From Selenobaculum gibii (GTDB taxonomy: Bacteria; Bacillota; Negativicutes; ICN-92133): 64,000 bases of DNA. This document shows, in pieces, positions 27,000-35,808 of this stretch. Made by a program: the position numbers and the translations under genes. Numbering within the stretch: the first letter of the stretch is position 1; each line of letters starts with the position of its first letter. Under the pieces are notes generated by a model. The model was not told the DNA's origin, ran no database searches, and worked only from the letters and a program-made list of their open reading frames with translations. The stretch is from NCBI RefSeq assembly GCF_030273445.1, contig NZ_CP120678.1:1403501-1467500 (forward strand), written 5' to 3'.

Positions 27000-28159
27000 A
27001 ATAACGTTTTTCCATATGAATTTTTAAGATTGAAATTTTCAGCAATTGTTGCCGCTACATCAGAAAAACTAGTACGAGTCCCTAGATTTTTTCCTGTTAA
27101 ATTTTTATTATAAACTAAAATTGGAACATATTCACGACTATGATCTGTAGAAGGTGTCGTCGGATCGCAGCCATGATCTGCCGTAACTATAAGGAGATCA
27201 TCCGTATTTAATAAGGGTAAAAAGGTTTTCAATTCCTCATCAAAATCTACGAGAGCTTGTGCATAACCTTTTGCATCATTTCTATGACCATATTGGCTAT
27301 CAAACTCTACTAAATTGGCCATAATTAGACCTTTAATATCTTGCTGCTTTACTAAGCTAGTTAAGAGCTCCATCCCATGTTTATTTGATTTTGTTGGATT
27401 TGACTTCGTTAAACCTCTTTGTGCAAAAATATCGCCGATTTTACCAATTCCAATCACATTATATCCTTGCTCCTTCAGTTCATCTAATACAGTGTTTTCT
27501 GGTGGTAACAAGCTATAATCATGACGATTAGGAGTACGAATGAATTTCCCATTTTCTCCAATGAAAGGTCTGGCGATAATTCGTCCCACTGCATCTTTTC
27601 CTATGCACACTTTATCACGTGTAATTTTACATATATTATATAGATTTTCCAATGGAATTACATCTTCATGTGCAGCTATTTGAAATACACTGTCTGCAGA
27701 TGTATATACAATTGGATAACCCGTCTTTACATGTTCTTCCCCTAATTCTTCAATAATTTTTGTACCCGAAGCCACTTTATTACCTAAAACAGGAAATCCT
27801 GTTAGCTCCGTAAATCTTTTGATTAAATATTCTGGAAAGCCTTTTGGATATACAGGAAAAGAAATTTTCAATGGACAGCCTGCAATTTCCCAATGTCCGC
27901 TAGTTGTATCCTTTCCTTTTGAAATTTCCATCATTTTCCCAAAGTTAGCCAATGGATTTTGTACATTTTTAATCCCTTTAATATTAGAGATGCAACCCAA
28001 GCCTAAAGATTCTAAAGTTGGCAAATACAACCCATCACATACTTTAGCAATATTACCTAATGTATTTGATCCGACATCACCAAATTTATCTGCATCTGGT
28101 GCTTCTCCAATACCTACACTATCCATAATGATAACAAAAATTCTTTTAAACAATCTCAT
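26990..28159 (-). CDS. deoB: Phosphopentomutase
   Basis: About 389 aa, interconverts (deoxy)ribose 1- and 5-phosphates. It shows VIIMDSVGIGEAPDA, GKDTTSGHWE with the phosphorylated Thr, FDSQYGHRND and VTADHGCDPTTPSTDHSRE. Two starts compete: an ATG at 28159 only 3 nt from AGGAG, and a TTG at 28153 with 9-nt spacing (giving MFKRIF...). I keep the ATG, with the TTG a real alternative. Confidence 0.94.
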   Translation of the reverse strand: MRLFKRIFVIIMDSVGIGEAPDADKFGDVGSNTLGNIAKVCDGLYLPTLESLGLGCISNIKGIKNVQNPLANFGKMMEISKGKDTTSGHWEIAGCPLKISFPVYPKGFPEYLIKRFTELTGFPVLGNKVASGTKIIEELGEEHVKTGYPIVYTSADSVFQIAAHEDVIPLENLYNICKITRDKVCIGKDAVGRIIARPFIGENGKFIRTPNRHDYSLLPPENTVLDELKEQGYNVIGIGKIGDIFAQRGLTKSNPTKSNKHGMELLTSLVKQQDIKGLIMANLVEFDSQYGHRNDAKGYAQALVDFDEELKTFLPLLNTDDLLIVTADHGCDPTTPSTDHSREYVPILVYNKNLTGKNLGTRTSFSDVAATIAENFNLKNSYGKTLLIK

Positions 28160-28186
28160 CAACTCCTATCACAACAATTACTTTCA

Positions 28187-29083
28187 TTATGCACGCGGAT
28201 GTGATTTATCATACACTTCTTTGAGCGGATTTTTTACTATTTGCGTATATAATTGAGTTGTCGATATATCAGCATGCCCCAACATTTCCTGTACAGAACG
28301 TAAATCTGCACCATTTTCTAATAAATGCGTTGCAAAAGAATGTCTTAGCGTATGTGGGGTAATATCTTTAGTAATACCGGCTTCTTGTGCATATTTTTTT
28401 ATAATTTTCCAAAACCCTTGTCTTGTTAATCGACCACCATGATGATTAATAAATAATGCTGGTTCATCATATGTACGAACAACTTTCATTCTTCCTTTTA
28501 TAATATAATCGTGTACTGCTTTTACTGCAATGGAACCAAGCGGAACAATCCGATTCTTTGATCCTTTTCCATAACATTTAACGTACCCCATATCTAAATT
28601 TATATCAGATATGTTTAATGCGATTAATTCCGAAACTCTAATACCGGTAGCGTAAAGTAACTCAAGCATCGCTTTATCTCTTAATCCTCCAGAAGATTTT
28701 ATCTCTGGTTGTTTTAACAATTCCTCAACCTCATGAACAGAAAGAATTTTAGGCAATTTTTTTTCTACTTTAGGTGTATCTAATGATTGAGATGGGTCAC
28801 TTTCTAAATAATTTTCTTTAACAAGGTACTGATAAAATGCTTTAATTGCAGCAATATTTCGTGAAATTGTTGACACAGCACGACCTTTAGTTTGTAAACT
28901 TTTTAAATATTCTTGGATCATATTCTCATTAGAATCTTTTTCAACTTCTAAATTTAAATCGTTCATATAATTTTGAAATTGCTTTAAATCACGACCATAG
29001 GATTCCAAAGTGTTTTTTGCTAATCCACGCTCAATTGCTAAATAATTTATAAAAGCATTTACGTATCCTTCCATGATTACCAT
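28187..29083 (-). CDS. xerD: Tyrosine recombinase XerD
   Basis: A 298-aa site-specific recombinase resolving chromosome dimers at dif. It has an N-terminal SAM-like domain (FINYLAIERGLAKNTLESYG). The catalytic residues are Arg in ATGIRVSEL, His-x-x-Arg in TPHTLRHSFATHLL, His in LGHADISTTQLY and the final Tyr. Its place between the yqzK-like gene and deoB matches B. subtilis. Confidence 0.94.
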   Translation of the reverse strand: MVIMEGYVNAFINYLAIERGLAKNTLESYGRDLKQFQNYMNDLNLEVEKDSNENMIQEYLKSLQTKGRAVSTISRNIAAIKAFYQYLVKENYLESDPSQSLDTPKVEKKLPKILSVHEVEELLKQPEIKSSGGLRDKAMLELLYATGIRVSELIALNISDINLDMGYVKCYGKGSKNRIVPLGSIAVKAVHDYIIKGRMKVVRTYDEPALFINHHGGRLTRQGFWKIIKKYAQEAGITKDITPHTLRHSFATHLLENGADLRSVQEMLGHADISTTQLYTQIVKNPLKEVYDKSHPRA

Positions 29084-29265
29084 CCTTCACTCTTCATACA
29101 CTATACACAATAAAAATTATGCTGCAAATAAATTTTGCTGTTCTAAATTAACAAATAAAACCTTAGTTTACTAGTATAAAACAATAATTACATACATAAT
29201 AAATTCCACATAAAAAACTATTCCCCTGTAGTATATATCAAATAAATAAAATAAATTTTACCAAA

Positions 29266-29448
29266 TTAAACACGTAAAGGCTCCTGATATTTTCGATCTT
29301 GAATTTGATATTGGTCAGGCTGAAAAATTGAAGTATCGCCTATTAACTTTGATAAAACATAACAGGTAAGAATCATTAAAATAATAATAATAATAAATAT
29401 TTTTCCTATTTTCATGAAAAAGTTTTTATTTATTACATACATAACCAA
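29266..29448 (-). CDS. Small membrane protein, probably YqzK/DUF4227-like
   Basis: 60 aa starting at TTG (29448), with AAAGGAGG 7 nt upstream, so it is very likely translated. One membrane segment (about residues 14-34, KIFIIIIILMILTCYVL) is followed by a tail ending QDRKYQEPLRV. In B. subtilis the DUF4227 gene yqzK lies between spoIIM and xerD and its product has a similar Tyr-x-x-Glu-Pro tail. The assignment rests on position and that short motif. Confidence 0.6.
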   Translation of the reverse strand: MVMYVINKNFFMKIGKIFIIIIILMILTCYVLSKLIGDTSIFQPDQYQIQDRKYQEPLRV

Positions 29449-29478
29449 GATTAGACCTCCTTTATATAAGTCATTCTC

Positions 29479-30108
29479 CTAAAATAAATTGACAATCCAT
29501 CTCATAAATACGGGGGAAACATAAACTTCTAATAAGGAGCTTAAAATTATTCCAATACACAAAATAAAGCAAATAATACTATATAAGATAGATGAATATG
29601 CCAGATTATCTTTTTTATATTGCCTTCTTTTAATTAAGTTTAGAGAGAAGTTAATTGCTGCTATACTCATTATTAAAATCATTGGAATACTTAATAAGTT
29701 ATGTGGGAGAACAACAGCTAAAGCTAAAAAAATCCCTTTATAAATATATTCATTAACCAAGAACCCTACTGTAAATCCAATAACAATTCCCTTTAAACAA
29801 ACAATTCCTAGAACAAACGGCAATCCTATAATCGTAAATCCTAAAATCCATATAGCAAGTATAGTTTTTGTGTTCTTAATGATGACATCACCAAGAATCA
29901 TGCTATCATTTATCTTGGAAGTATCTGATAGGCTGCTTAAATATAAATTTAAATAGCCTGCTAATTCATTTCTCTGAAGTTCAGGTAAAAACTTCATTGC
30001 CATAGCACCAATTACAATTCCAACTAATAAAACCAATATAGAAAAAAAATATTTTGCAATATTTTTTTTTAAATGTTCGAGGAAAACATACCGAAATTTA
30101 TTATACAT
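29479..30108 (-). CDS. spoIIM: Stage II sporulation protein M
   Basis: A 209-aa multi-pass membrane protein of the engulfment complex (with SpoIIP and SpoIID). It has FFSILVLLVGIVIGAMAMK, then NTKTILAIWILGFTIIGLP, FTVGFLVNEYIYKG and LPHNLLSIPMILIMSIAAI. The SD AGGGGGA lies 5 nt from the ATG. The first 46 codons and the leader are duplicated perfectly just upstream (30202-30432). Confidence 0.94.
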   Translation of the reverse strand: MYNKFRYVFLEHLKKNIAKYFFSILVLLVGIVIGAMAMKFLPELQRNELAGYLNLYLSSLSDTSKINDSMILGDVIIKNTKTILAIWILGFTIIGLPFVLGIVCLKGIVIGFTVGFLVNEYIYKGIFLALAVVLPHNLLSIPMILIMSIAAINFSLNLIKRRQYKKDNLAYSSILYSIICFILCIGIILSSLLEVYVSPVFMRWIVNLF

Positions 30109-30201
30109 AAAAATCCCCCTTGTATAATGCTATTACACCTTATGCAAAGAGGATTTAGTTTAGACCAATTTGTCCACTTTATTAACTTATACTATACGCT
30201 A
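29971..30201 (-). repeat. Tandem 231-bp duplication, copy 1
   Basis: Identical base for base to copy 2 at 30202-30432, including a 9-T run and an 8-A run. It holds codons 1-46 of the intact spoIIM, its ribosome site and 93 nt of leader. One extra shared base lies at the junction. Confidence 0.97.
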
Positions 30202-30339
30202 TCTCTGAAGTTCAGGTAAAAACTTCATTGCCATAGCACCAATTACAATTCCAACTAATAAAACCAATATAGAAAAAAAATATTTTGCAATATTTTTTTT
30301 TAAATGTTCGAGGAAAACATACCGAAATTTATTATACAT
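30199..30339 (-). pseudogene. Truncated spoIIM fragment created by the duplication
   Basis: The second leader copy keeps its SD and ATG (30339). It encodes the same first 46 residues as SpoIIM (MYNKFRYVFLE to FLPELQR), then runs into the junction and stops at TAG (30201-30199), which comes from the nudF end. If translated it would be a one-helix N-terminal SpoIIM peptide. Confidence 0.85.
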
Positions 30340-30432
30340 AAAAATCCCCCTTGTATAATGCTATTACACCTTATGCAAAGAGGATTTAGTTTAGACCAAT
30401 TTGTCCACTTTATTAACTTATACTATACGCTA
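30202..30432 (-). repeat. Tandem 231-bp duplication, copy 2
   Basis: The nudF-proximal copy of the repeat described at 29971-30201. It begins inside the nudF stop codon region and contains the truncated spoIIM start. Confidence 0.97.
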
Positions 30433-30960
30433 TACACCCGCTAATAATAGAGCCAAAATACTTTTTGCATCATTAATTTTTCCATTTTGAATCATATTTT
30501 TTATTTCTTCTTTAGTATATTTTACAACATGAATAAATTCATCTTCATCTGGACATTGTTTTCCTGTAATCAAATTCTCTGCCACATAAAGATGAATCAT
30601 TTCATTTGAGAATCCAGGGGTTGTTGCAATAGATGTTAACTTACGTATTTTTTGCGCAGTATACCCTGTTTCTTCTTTTAATTCTCGAATAACACATTCA
30701 TCTGGGTGCTCCCCACTATCTAGTTTTCCTGCAGGAACTTCTAACATAACCTTGCCAACTGGATATCGATATTGTCTAACCAAAGCTATCTTACCATCAT
30801 TACATATAGGAACAACCGCTACCGCTCCTGGATGCTCAATCCATTCTCTTGTTGCTTTTTTCCCATTTGGTAAAGCAACAGTATCTTTTTTTACTTTTAA
30901 TAATGCACCATCAAATACATTTTCAGAATGCAAAAATTTCTCCTTTAAATCTTCATCCAT
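30430..30960 (-). CDS. nudF: NUDIX hydrolase, ADP-ribose pyrophosphatase type
   Basis: About 176 aa. The Nudix box is complete: GKLDSGEHPDECVIRELKEETGY fits GX5EX7REUXEEXGU (split at the tract's two halves, GKLDSGEHPDE and CVIRELKEETGY). The flanks (PGAVAVVPICNDGKIALVRQYRYPVGK) match ADP-ribose pyrophosphatases. The ATG at 30960 has GGAGG 8 nt before it. The upstream TTG at 30975 overlaps the SD and is not used. In B. subtilis nudF lies close to spoIIM. Confidence 0.9.
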   Translation of the reverse strand: MDEDLKEKFLHSENVFDGALLKVKKDTVALPNGKKATREWIEHPGAVAVVPICNDGKIALVRQYRYPVGKVMLEVPAGKLDSGEHPDECVIRELKEETGYTAQKIRKLTSIATTPGFSNEMIHLYVAENLITGKQCPDEDEFIHVVKYTKEEIKNMIQNGKINDAKSILALLLAGV

Positions 30961-31214
30961 TTCCGTATCCTCCAATAATAAACTAAAGCTTAATTCAGAT
31001 AATTTTTAATTCTACTCACATTTTTCCAAAGACTCAACCACTCTAACTCTCACTTATAAAAGCAGAAAATTTATAAGCAGATAAGCAAAATCTTTATGCT
31101 TAGATTTCGTTATGTAAGCGAATGAATCATAGGATAAGTCCTTATATAGTAATCTACTATACGTTAATAAATAAGTAAAGTTTTTTATCATGTCCACAAA
31201 TATTTCTTTACTAA
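30961..31214. other. Non-coding gap between spo0A and nudF
   Basis: About 250 nt, AT-rich, without a convincing ORF. It holds two small hairpins: CTTATAAA/TTTATAAG at 31053-31077 and TAAGCA/TGCTTA at 31082-31102. No promoter, riboswitch or terminator pattern was clear beyond these. It would form the nudF leader if transcription starts after the spo0A terminator. Confidence 0.4.
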
Positions 31215-31253
31215 ATAAATAAATCCCAACGATTATCGTTAGGATTTATTTAT
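31215..31253 (-). terminator. Terminator after spo0A
   Basis: AAATAAATCC and CAACGA/TCGTTA paired with GGATTTATTT around a short loop and one bulge. It ends directly next to the spo0A stop and is followed by an A/T-rich tail. Confidence 0.75.
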
Positions 31254-31254
31254 C

Positions 31255-32028
31255 TTAAGCCCGCATTTCCATTCTTAATTTATCAGCAATCATTGCCATA
31301 AATTCAGAATTAGTTGGCTTACCTTTATCAAGTTTAATTGTATAGCCAAAAATCTTATTAATCATATCCATATTGCCTCTGCCCCAAGCAACTTCAATTG
31401 CATGGCGGATAGCTCTTTCCACACGACTTGGTGTTGTCATGTATTTTTCAGCAATTAATGGATATAAAACCTTTGTAACTGCTCCAAGCAGTTCCACTTC
31501 ATTTATAATCATCATAATTGCATCGCGTAAATACTGATATCCTTTTATATGCGCGGGAATTCCTATTTCTCGAATAATATTGGTCACTTCCATATCCATA
31601 GGTCTTGCTTTTATTGCTTGCGCAACAACTAAAGGTCTTTGCTCTGTAATTGTTCCAGCTAATTGTCTAATCCTACTAGCAATTACATCAACATTAAATG
31701 GTTTTAAGATGTAGTAATCTGCTCCTAATTCTACAACTTGCTGTGTAATACTTTCTTGACCTATCGCAGTCAACATGATAATTTTTGGGCGCTTTACCGA
31801 TGAATTATTTAAAGCTTCTAAAACACCAATGCCGTCAAGGTGAGGCATGATTATGTCAAGTATAATGACATCTGGTTCCTCTGCTTCAATAATTTTCAAG
31901 ATTTCTTCTCCATCATAAGCTACCCCTGCAACCTCGATATCAGGTTGTTCTGACAAATACTCCTGAATAATTCCTACAAACTCACGATTATCATCAGCTA
32001 CAGCAACACGAATTTTTCCTTTTATCAC
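31255..32028 (-). CDS. spo0A: Sporulation master regulator Spo0A
   Basis: A 257-aa response regulator. The acidic pocket is D12/D13 and the phosphoacceptor D58 ([13 protein letters not shown]), with LTAIGQ (Thr switch) and ILKPF (Lys) following. The C-terminal DNA-binding domain contains [21 protein letters not shown], the recognition helix of Spo0A. It lies just after spoIVB as in Bacillus. A sigma-H promoter and Spo0A boxes upstream point to autoregulation. Confidence 0.98.
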   Translation of the reverse strand: MIKGKIRVAVADDNREFVGIIQEYLSEQPDIEVAGVAYDGEEILKIIEAEEPDVIILDIIMPHLDGIGVLEALNNSSVKRPKIIMLTAIGQESITQQVVELGADYYILKPFNVDVIASRIRQLAGTITEQRPLVVAQAIKARPMDMEVTNIIREIGIPAHIKGYQYLRDAIMMIINEVELLGAVTKVLYPLIAEKYMTTPSRVERAIRHAIEVAWGRGNMDMINKIFGYTIKLDKGKPTNSEFMAMIADKLRMEMRA

Positions 32029-32068
32029 CTATTATCCTCTCCTTGCACTTTATAAGAACATAATAGGT

Positions 32069-32097
32069 ATATTCGACAGTTACCTTTTATTCCCTCT
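32069..32097 (-). promoter_or_regulatory. Sigma-H promoter of spo0A overlapped by a Spo0A box
   Basis: AGAGGGAAT (32097-32089), an 11-nt spacer and GTCGAATAT (32077-32069) match sigma-H consensus at 8/9 and 9/9. The exact 0A box TGTCGAA occupies 32078-32072, so it covers the -10 element. Spacing to the start codon is about 40 nt. Confidence 0.65.
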
Positions 32098-32136
32098 ATT
32101 TTTTGTAAAAAATATACAACAATTTTTTCAACATTT

Positions 32137-32143
32137 TCCGACA
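32137..32143 (-). promoter_or_regulatory. Second Spo0A box-like site upstream of spo0A
   Basis: TGTCGGA on the minus strand, one mismatch from TGTCGAA, about 60 nt upstream of the first box. This is a short motif in AT-rich DNA, so it could be chance. Confidence 0.35.
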
Positions 32144-32195
32144 TTTTTTTTATATATTTAAAAATATCCTACATTTTTTATTAATATCTATAAAT

Positions 32196-33503
32196 TTATC
32201 CGAATAGGGATGGAATTTTTTCATTATTTTGTTTAGGAATAATTCCGCCCTCCATTAACATCCAGTCAATAAAGCAACCATATCCACGTGTTGGATCATG
32301 AACAAATACATGTGTAACTGCACCTATTATTTTTCCTTTTTGGATTATCGGGCTACCACTCATTCCTTGCACTATTCCCCCAGTTCTTGAAAGTAAATTA
32401 TTATCTACAACTTTTACGACTAGCCCTTTTCCCTTAGGATAACTCTGCATATTAATTTTTTCTATTTCTACTGCAAACTTTTCTATTTTTTGTCCCTCAA
32501 CTACTGTTAAAATCTCAGCTGCCCCTGTTTCGATTTCTGCCATTGACGCAACTGACAATTCACTCTCATAATAGTCTACAATAGCATCTTTATTTATCCT
32601 ACCATAAATACCAAAATCAGTATTTTTATCAATAGTGCCCATTAATTGCTCTACATCTAAAAATCTTCCTATTTTTTCCCCCGGCGAACCAGCTTTTCCA
32701 TTTTGTATTCCAGCTACTGATGCTTGAACTATTTTCCCATTCTCACAATTGATGGATTGACTTGTATCACTATCAACAATCACATGTCCTAACGCTCCAT
32801 AGACATTGCTTTTTGTATCATAAAAAGTCATTGTACCTACGCCAACCGCACTATCTCTCACAAACAATCCTATACGATATCGTTTTGTTTGTTGGCAAAA
32901 TACAGGCTGAACTTGTATTTCTTTTATTTCAGCATCATGTTTAAATTCTATTTTTAAAGGTATATTATTTTTCCCCGCCTCTTCAACGGCCTCCGCCACA
33001 TCTATATCTTTTTTCATTATCTTATTATTAATACTAATAATTATATCTCCAACATCTATCCCTGCATCTTTTGCCGGAAAATATCTTTGCCCTCCTGCAT
33101 CAATAATTGGCGATGTTCCAACTACCATAATTCCTTCTGAATGCAAAATTACGCCAATTGATTGTCCACCAGCCTTCACATGAATTGGTTGAATCACCTC
33201 TACTGCAACCTCTTTTATTGGAATAACACCTAGCAATTTAAATTCTACAATATTGCTATTTAATTTAACTGAATCCAAAAATACAGGTTGCAACGAAGAA
33301 TCAAGTTTGTTTGTAACTTCGGATTTGACCGCATTATTTACTGTCATTGTAAAAGGATAGTTCGTTTGAAACACTTTTAGATCCTCTTGCATTATAACGA
33401 TTTGCTCTGGTAATGCGTAGATATTACGAAATTGTGGCAATAAAGAAAATGCAATAATCATTAAAGAAAAAATTATTCCAATAAGTTTCTTATAATTTTT
33501 CAT
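32196..33503 (-). CDS. spoIVB: SpoIVB peptidase
   Basis: A 435-aa secreted serine protease that triggers sigma-K or forespore-to-mother-cell signalling. It has an N-terminal membrane anchor (about residues 8-28) and a PDZ domain near 110-190 (FPAKDAGIDVGDIIISINNK). The catalytic domain has His in YGALGHVIVD and Ser in GIVQGMSGSPIIQKGKIIGAVTHV (the tract lies in two parts). It precedes spo0A, as in B. subtilis. Confidence 0.96.
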   Translation of the reverse strand: MKNYKKLIGIIFSLMIIAFSLLPQFRNIYALPEQIVIMQEDLKVFQTNYPFTMTVNNAVKSEVTNKLDSSLQPVFLDSVKLNSNIVEFKLLGVIPIKEVAVEVIQPIHVKAGGQSIGVILHSEGIMVVGTSPIIDAGGQRYFPAKDAGIDVGDIIISINNKIMKKDIDVAEAVEEAGKNNIPLKIEFKHDAEIKEIQVQPVFCQQTKRYRIGLFVRDSAVGVGTMTFYDTKSNVYGALGHVIVDSDTSQSINCENGKIVQASVAGIQNGKAGSPGEKIGRFLDVEQLMGTIDKNTDFGIYGRINKDAIVDYYESELSVASMAEIETGAAEILTVVEGQKIEKFAVEIEKINMQSYPKGKGLVVKVVDNNLLSRTGGIVQGMSGSPIIQKGKIIGAVTHVFVHDPTRGYGCFIDWMLMEGGIIPKQNNEKIPSLFG

Positions 33504-33536
33504 TGTTCACCATCCTTAATCAATTACTTATCAAAA

Positions 33537-33566
33537 TTATTTTTCCTGTTAAGAATCAGATTATTC
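33537..33566 (-). promoter_or_regulatory. Candidate forespore (sigma-F/G) promoter of spoIVB
   Basis: GAATA (33566-33562), a 15-nt spacer and GGAAAAATAA (33546-33537), about 34 nt before the start codon. This resembles the sigma-G/F patterns GnATR and GGnnAnAnTR with one mismatch. spoIVB is forespore expressed in Bacillus. Confidence 0.4.
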
Positions 33567-33609
33567 TGCATTTATTCCTACATATTTCCAAAAACTTATT
33601 GAAATATAG

Positions 33610-33643
33610 AAAAAGAGGCGTATTTTAAATTACGCCTCTTTTT
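33610..33643 (-). terminator. Terminator after recN, partly coding
   Basis: AAAAAGAGGCGTA and its complement around a short AT loop. The 5' arm encodes the last residues of RecN (GKRGVI), and the stop codon is in the loop. Confidence 0.85.
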
Positions 33644-35337
33644 CCCATTGATTTTTTTTTAAATTGTGCATTTTTTTTCATTTCTAAGGCATTGTCCATT
33701 GCCGCTTTTGTGATATCTGCCCCGGATGCCATTCTCGCCAATTCATTCAAATGTTCAGTATCATCTAGCAACTTAATACTCGTAATCGTTTTTCCATCAT
33801 AGGTTTGTTTTTCTATATATAAATGTGAATCTGCCATACAAGCAATTTGAGGCAAATGTGTAATGCAAAGAACCTGTTTATGCATTGCTACCATAGCAAT
33901 TTTTTCTGCTACCATCTGCGCTGTTTTCCCACCAATTCCCGTATCTATCTCATCAAAAATCATAACACCAATATCCTCTTTATCTGCACATACAGCTTTA
34001 ATCGCTAAAGCTATGCGTGACAGTTCACCACCAGAGGCTACTTTTTGTATAGCCTTTAACTGCTCACCTAAGTTAGCCGAAAATAATATTTCTATATCAT
34101 TTATACCATAATAGTCTAATTTTTCATTTCGCGTTACCGCAATTTTAAAATGAACATTTGCCATTCCTAAATCCATCAAATGCTCCTGAATACTCTTTTC
34201 TAATTGTATAGCAATCGCCTGACGCCTTTGACTTATCTCGTCCGCGAGCTTTCGCATGTTGACCTCTAGCAAATCAATAGTTGATTTTAACTTTGAAACA
34301 ATCTCATCAAAATTTTCAATTTCTAATAATTCCTGTTTTGCGTTATTATAATGATGCAAAACATCTGCAATTGTCGCGCCATATTTCTTTCTTAATTTAT
34401 AAATTAAATCCATTCTATCTTGCAACTTATTTAACTTTTCTGGATTATAATCTAATTGATCGCCATATTCACGTACCTCATAGGTACACTCTTCTAATTG
34501 ACAAATTGCTTCATTAATCATTTTCAATGCATTTAAAACTTGGCTATCATAACGACTAATTGTTTCTATATTTTTCTTTAATTCTATCAGTGATGGAACT
34601 ATTGCAACATGACCTTTGTCTCCACTCTCTAACAATAGGTAAGATTTTTTTGCCAGATCTGAAATTTTTTCTGCATTTGCTAATATTTTTATTTCTGCCT
34701 CTAACTTCTCATCTTCATTTTCTTTTAATTTTGCCGCAGCAATCTCATCAATCTGCCATTTTAACATGTCAATCCGCTGTGCATACTCTCTTGATTCCGC
34801 TTCTTTTTTCTGTAAAATTGCAACCTCTTTACGCCATGCTTGATAAATTTGTCTATACTGCATTAAAAGTTCTTTAATTTTTAGGTCGTTATTATCGACT
34901 AAAGCAAACTGATTTTCATGCCGAAATAATGTTTGATTTTCATGCTGACCATGCACATCAATTAGTAATTCACCAAATTGTTTCAGCAACATTAAGGTTA
35001 CCTGACAATCATTAATCATAATCGTATTTTTTGCATTTTTAGAAACTTTACGACTAATAATTAAAACCTCTTCATTATCAACTATCCCGTTTTCAATTAA
35101 AAAGGTTTTAATATCCATGCGATTTGAAATGTCAAAGACAGCTTCTACCCTAAACCAATCCATACCATTTCGAATATATTCTACAGACATTCGTTTGCCT
35201 AAAATCGCTCCAAGCGCATCAATAATAATCGACTTTCCCGCCCCAGTCTCACCAGTTAAAATATTTAAACCTTCTGAAAAATCAACCTTTATCTGCTCAA
35301 TTAAAGCAAAATTCCATACCGTTAATCTTTTTAACAT
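33625..35337 (-). CDS. recN: DNA repair protein RecN
   Basis: A 570-aa SMC-like ATPase acting early in double-strand break repair. Walker A GETGAGKS is at residues 29-36. Two long coiled-coil arms (about 160-370) flank a hinge. The C-terminal ATPase half has VASGGELSRIALAIKAV (signature) and VMIFDEIDTGIGGKTA (Walker B). It is followed by spoIVB after a terminator. Confidence 0.97.
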   Translation of the reverse strand: MLKRLTVWNFALIEQIKVDFSEGLNILTGETGAGKSIIIDALGAILGKRMSVEYIRNGMDWFRVEAVFDISNRMDIKTFLIENGIVDNEEVLIISRKVSKNAKNTIMINDCQVTLMLLKQFGELLIDVHGQHENQTLFRHENQFALVDNNDLKIKELLMQYRQIYQAWRKEVAILQKKEAESREYAQRIDMLKWQIDEIAAAKLKENEDEKLEAEIKILANAEKISDLAKKSYLLLESGDKGHVAIVPSLIELKKNIETISRYDSQVLNALKMINEAICQLEECTYEVREYGDQLDYNPEKLNKLQDRMDLIYKLRKKYGATIADVLHHYNNAKQELLEIENFDEIVSKLKSTIDLLEVNMRKLADEISQRRQAIAIQLEKSIQEHLMDLGMANVHFKIAVTRNEKLDYYGINDIEILFSANLGEQLKAIQKVASGGELSRIALAIKAVCADKEDIGVMIFDEIDTGIGGKTAQMVAEKIAMVAMHKQVLCITHLPQIACMADSHLYIEKQTYDGKTITSIKLLDDTEHLNELARMASGADITKAAMDNALEMKKNAQFKKKSMGKRGVI

Positions 35338-35351
35338 ATGATTTACTCCTA

Positions 35352-35804
35352 TTAATTTGTCAAGGATTCAAGTTTTTTCAGAACTTCAGCTACTGCATCT
35401 ATTGGTTTTACAACAACTAATATATTATCATCACCAGCTACTGTTCCGATAATTTCTGGCCATTTCGCATAATCAAGTGTAGAGGCAACAGCATTTGCAG
35501 CTCCCGGCAATGTTTTAATCACAATAATATTTTCGCTAAAATTTAATCCAATCACAGAGTCTTGAAACATTCTAGCCATACGAGATTTAGAAAATATAAC
35601 ATTTTTCTCTATAGGATAGGCATATCTATACCTTCCATCGCCTGTTGGAATTTTAATTAACATCATCTCTTTAATATCTCGTGACACAGTTGCTTGCGTA
35701 ACTTCAATATTCTGTTTTCGCAAAGCTTCCGCTAAATCTTCTTGTGTTTCAACAATCGTATTTTCAATGATTTCTTTTATTCGGGCATGACGTATAGCCT
35801 TCAT
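35352..35804 (-). CDS. argR: Arginine repressor ArgR/AhrC
   Basis: A 150-aa hexameric regulator. An N-terminal winged helix (ETQEDLAEALRKQNIEVTQATVSRDIKEM, read as one domain over residues 18-47) binds DNA. The C-terminal domain contains KTLPGAANAVASTLD and GTVAGDDNILVVVK, the arginine-binding and oligomerisation region. It lies between the mnmM-like gene and recN, a typical Firmicute position. Confidence 0.97.
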   Translation of the reverse strand: MKAIRHARIKEIIENTIVETQEDLAEALRKQNIEVTQATVSRDIKEMMLIKIPTGDGRYRYAYPIEKNVIFSKSRMARMFQDSVIGLNFSENIIVIKTLPGAANAVASTLDYAKWPEIIGTVAGDDNILVVVKPIDAVAEVLKKLESLTN

Positions 35805-35808
35805 AAAA

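Noticed and set aside
29100-29127. TTGCAG-N16-TATAGT as an xerD promoter
   Set aside because: The implied start point would cut off the xerD ribosome binding site, leaving about 10 nt of leader.
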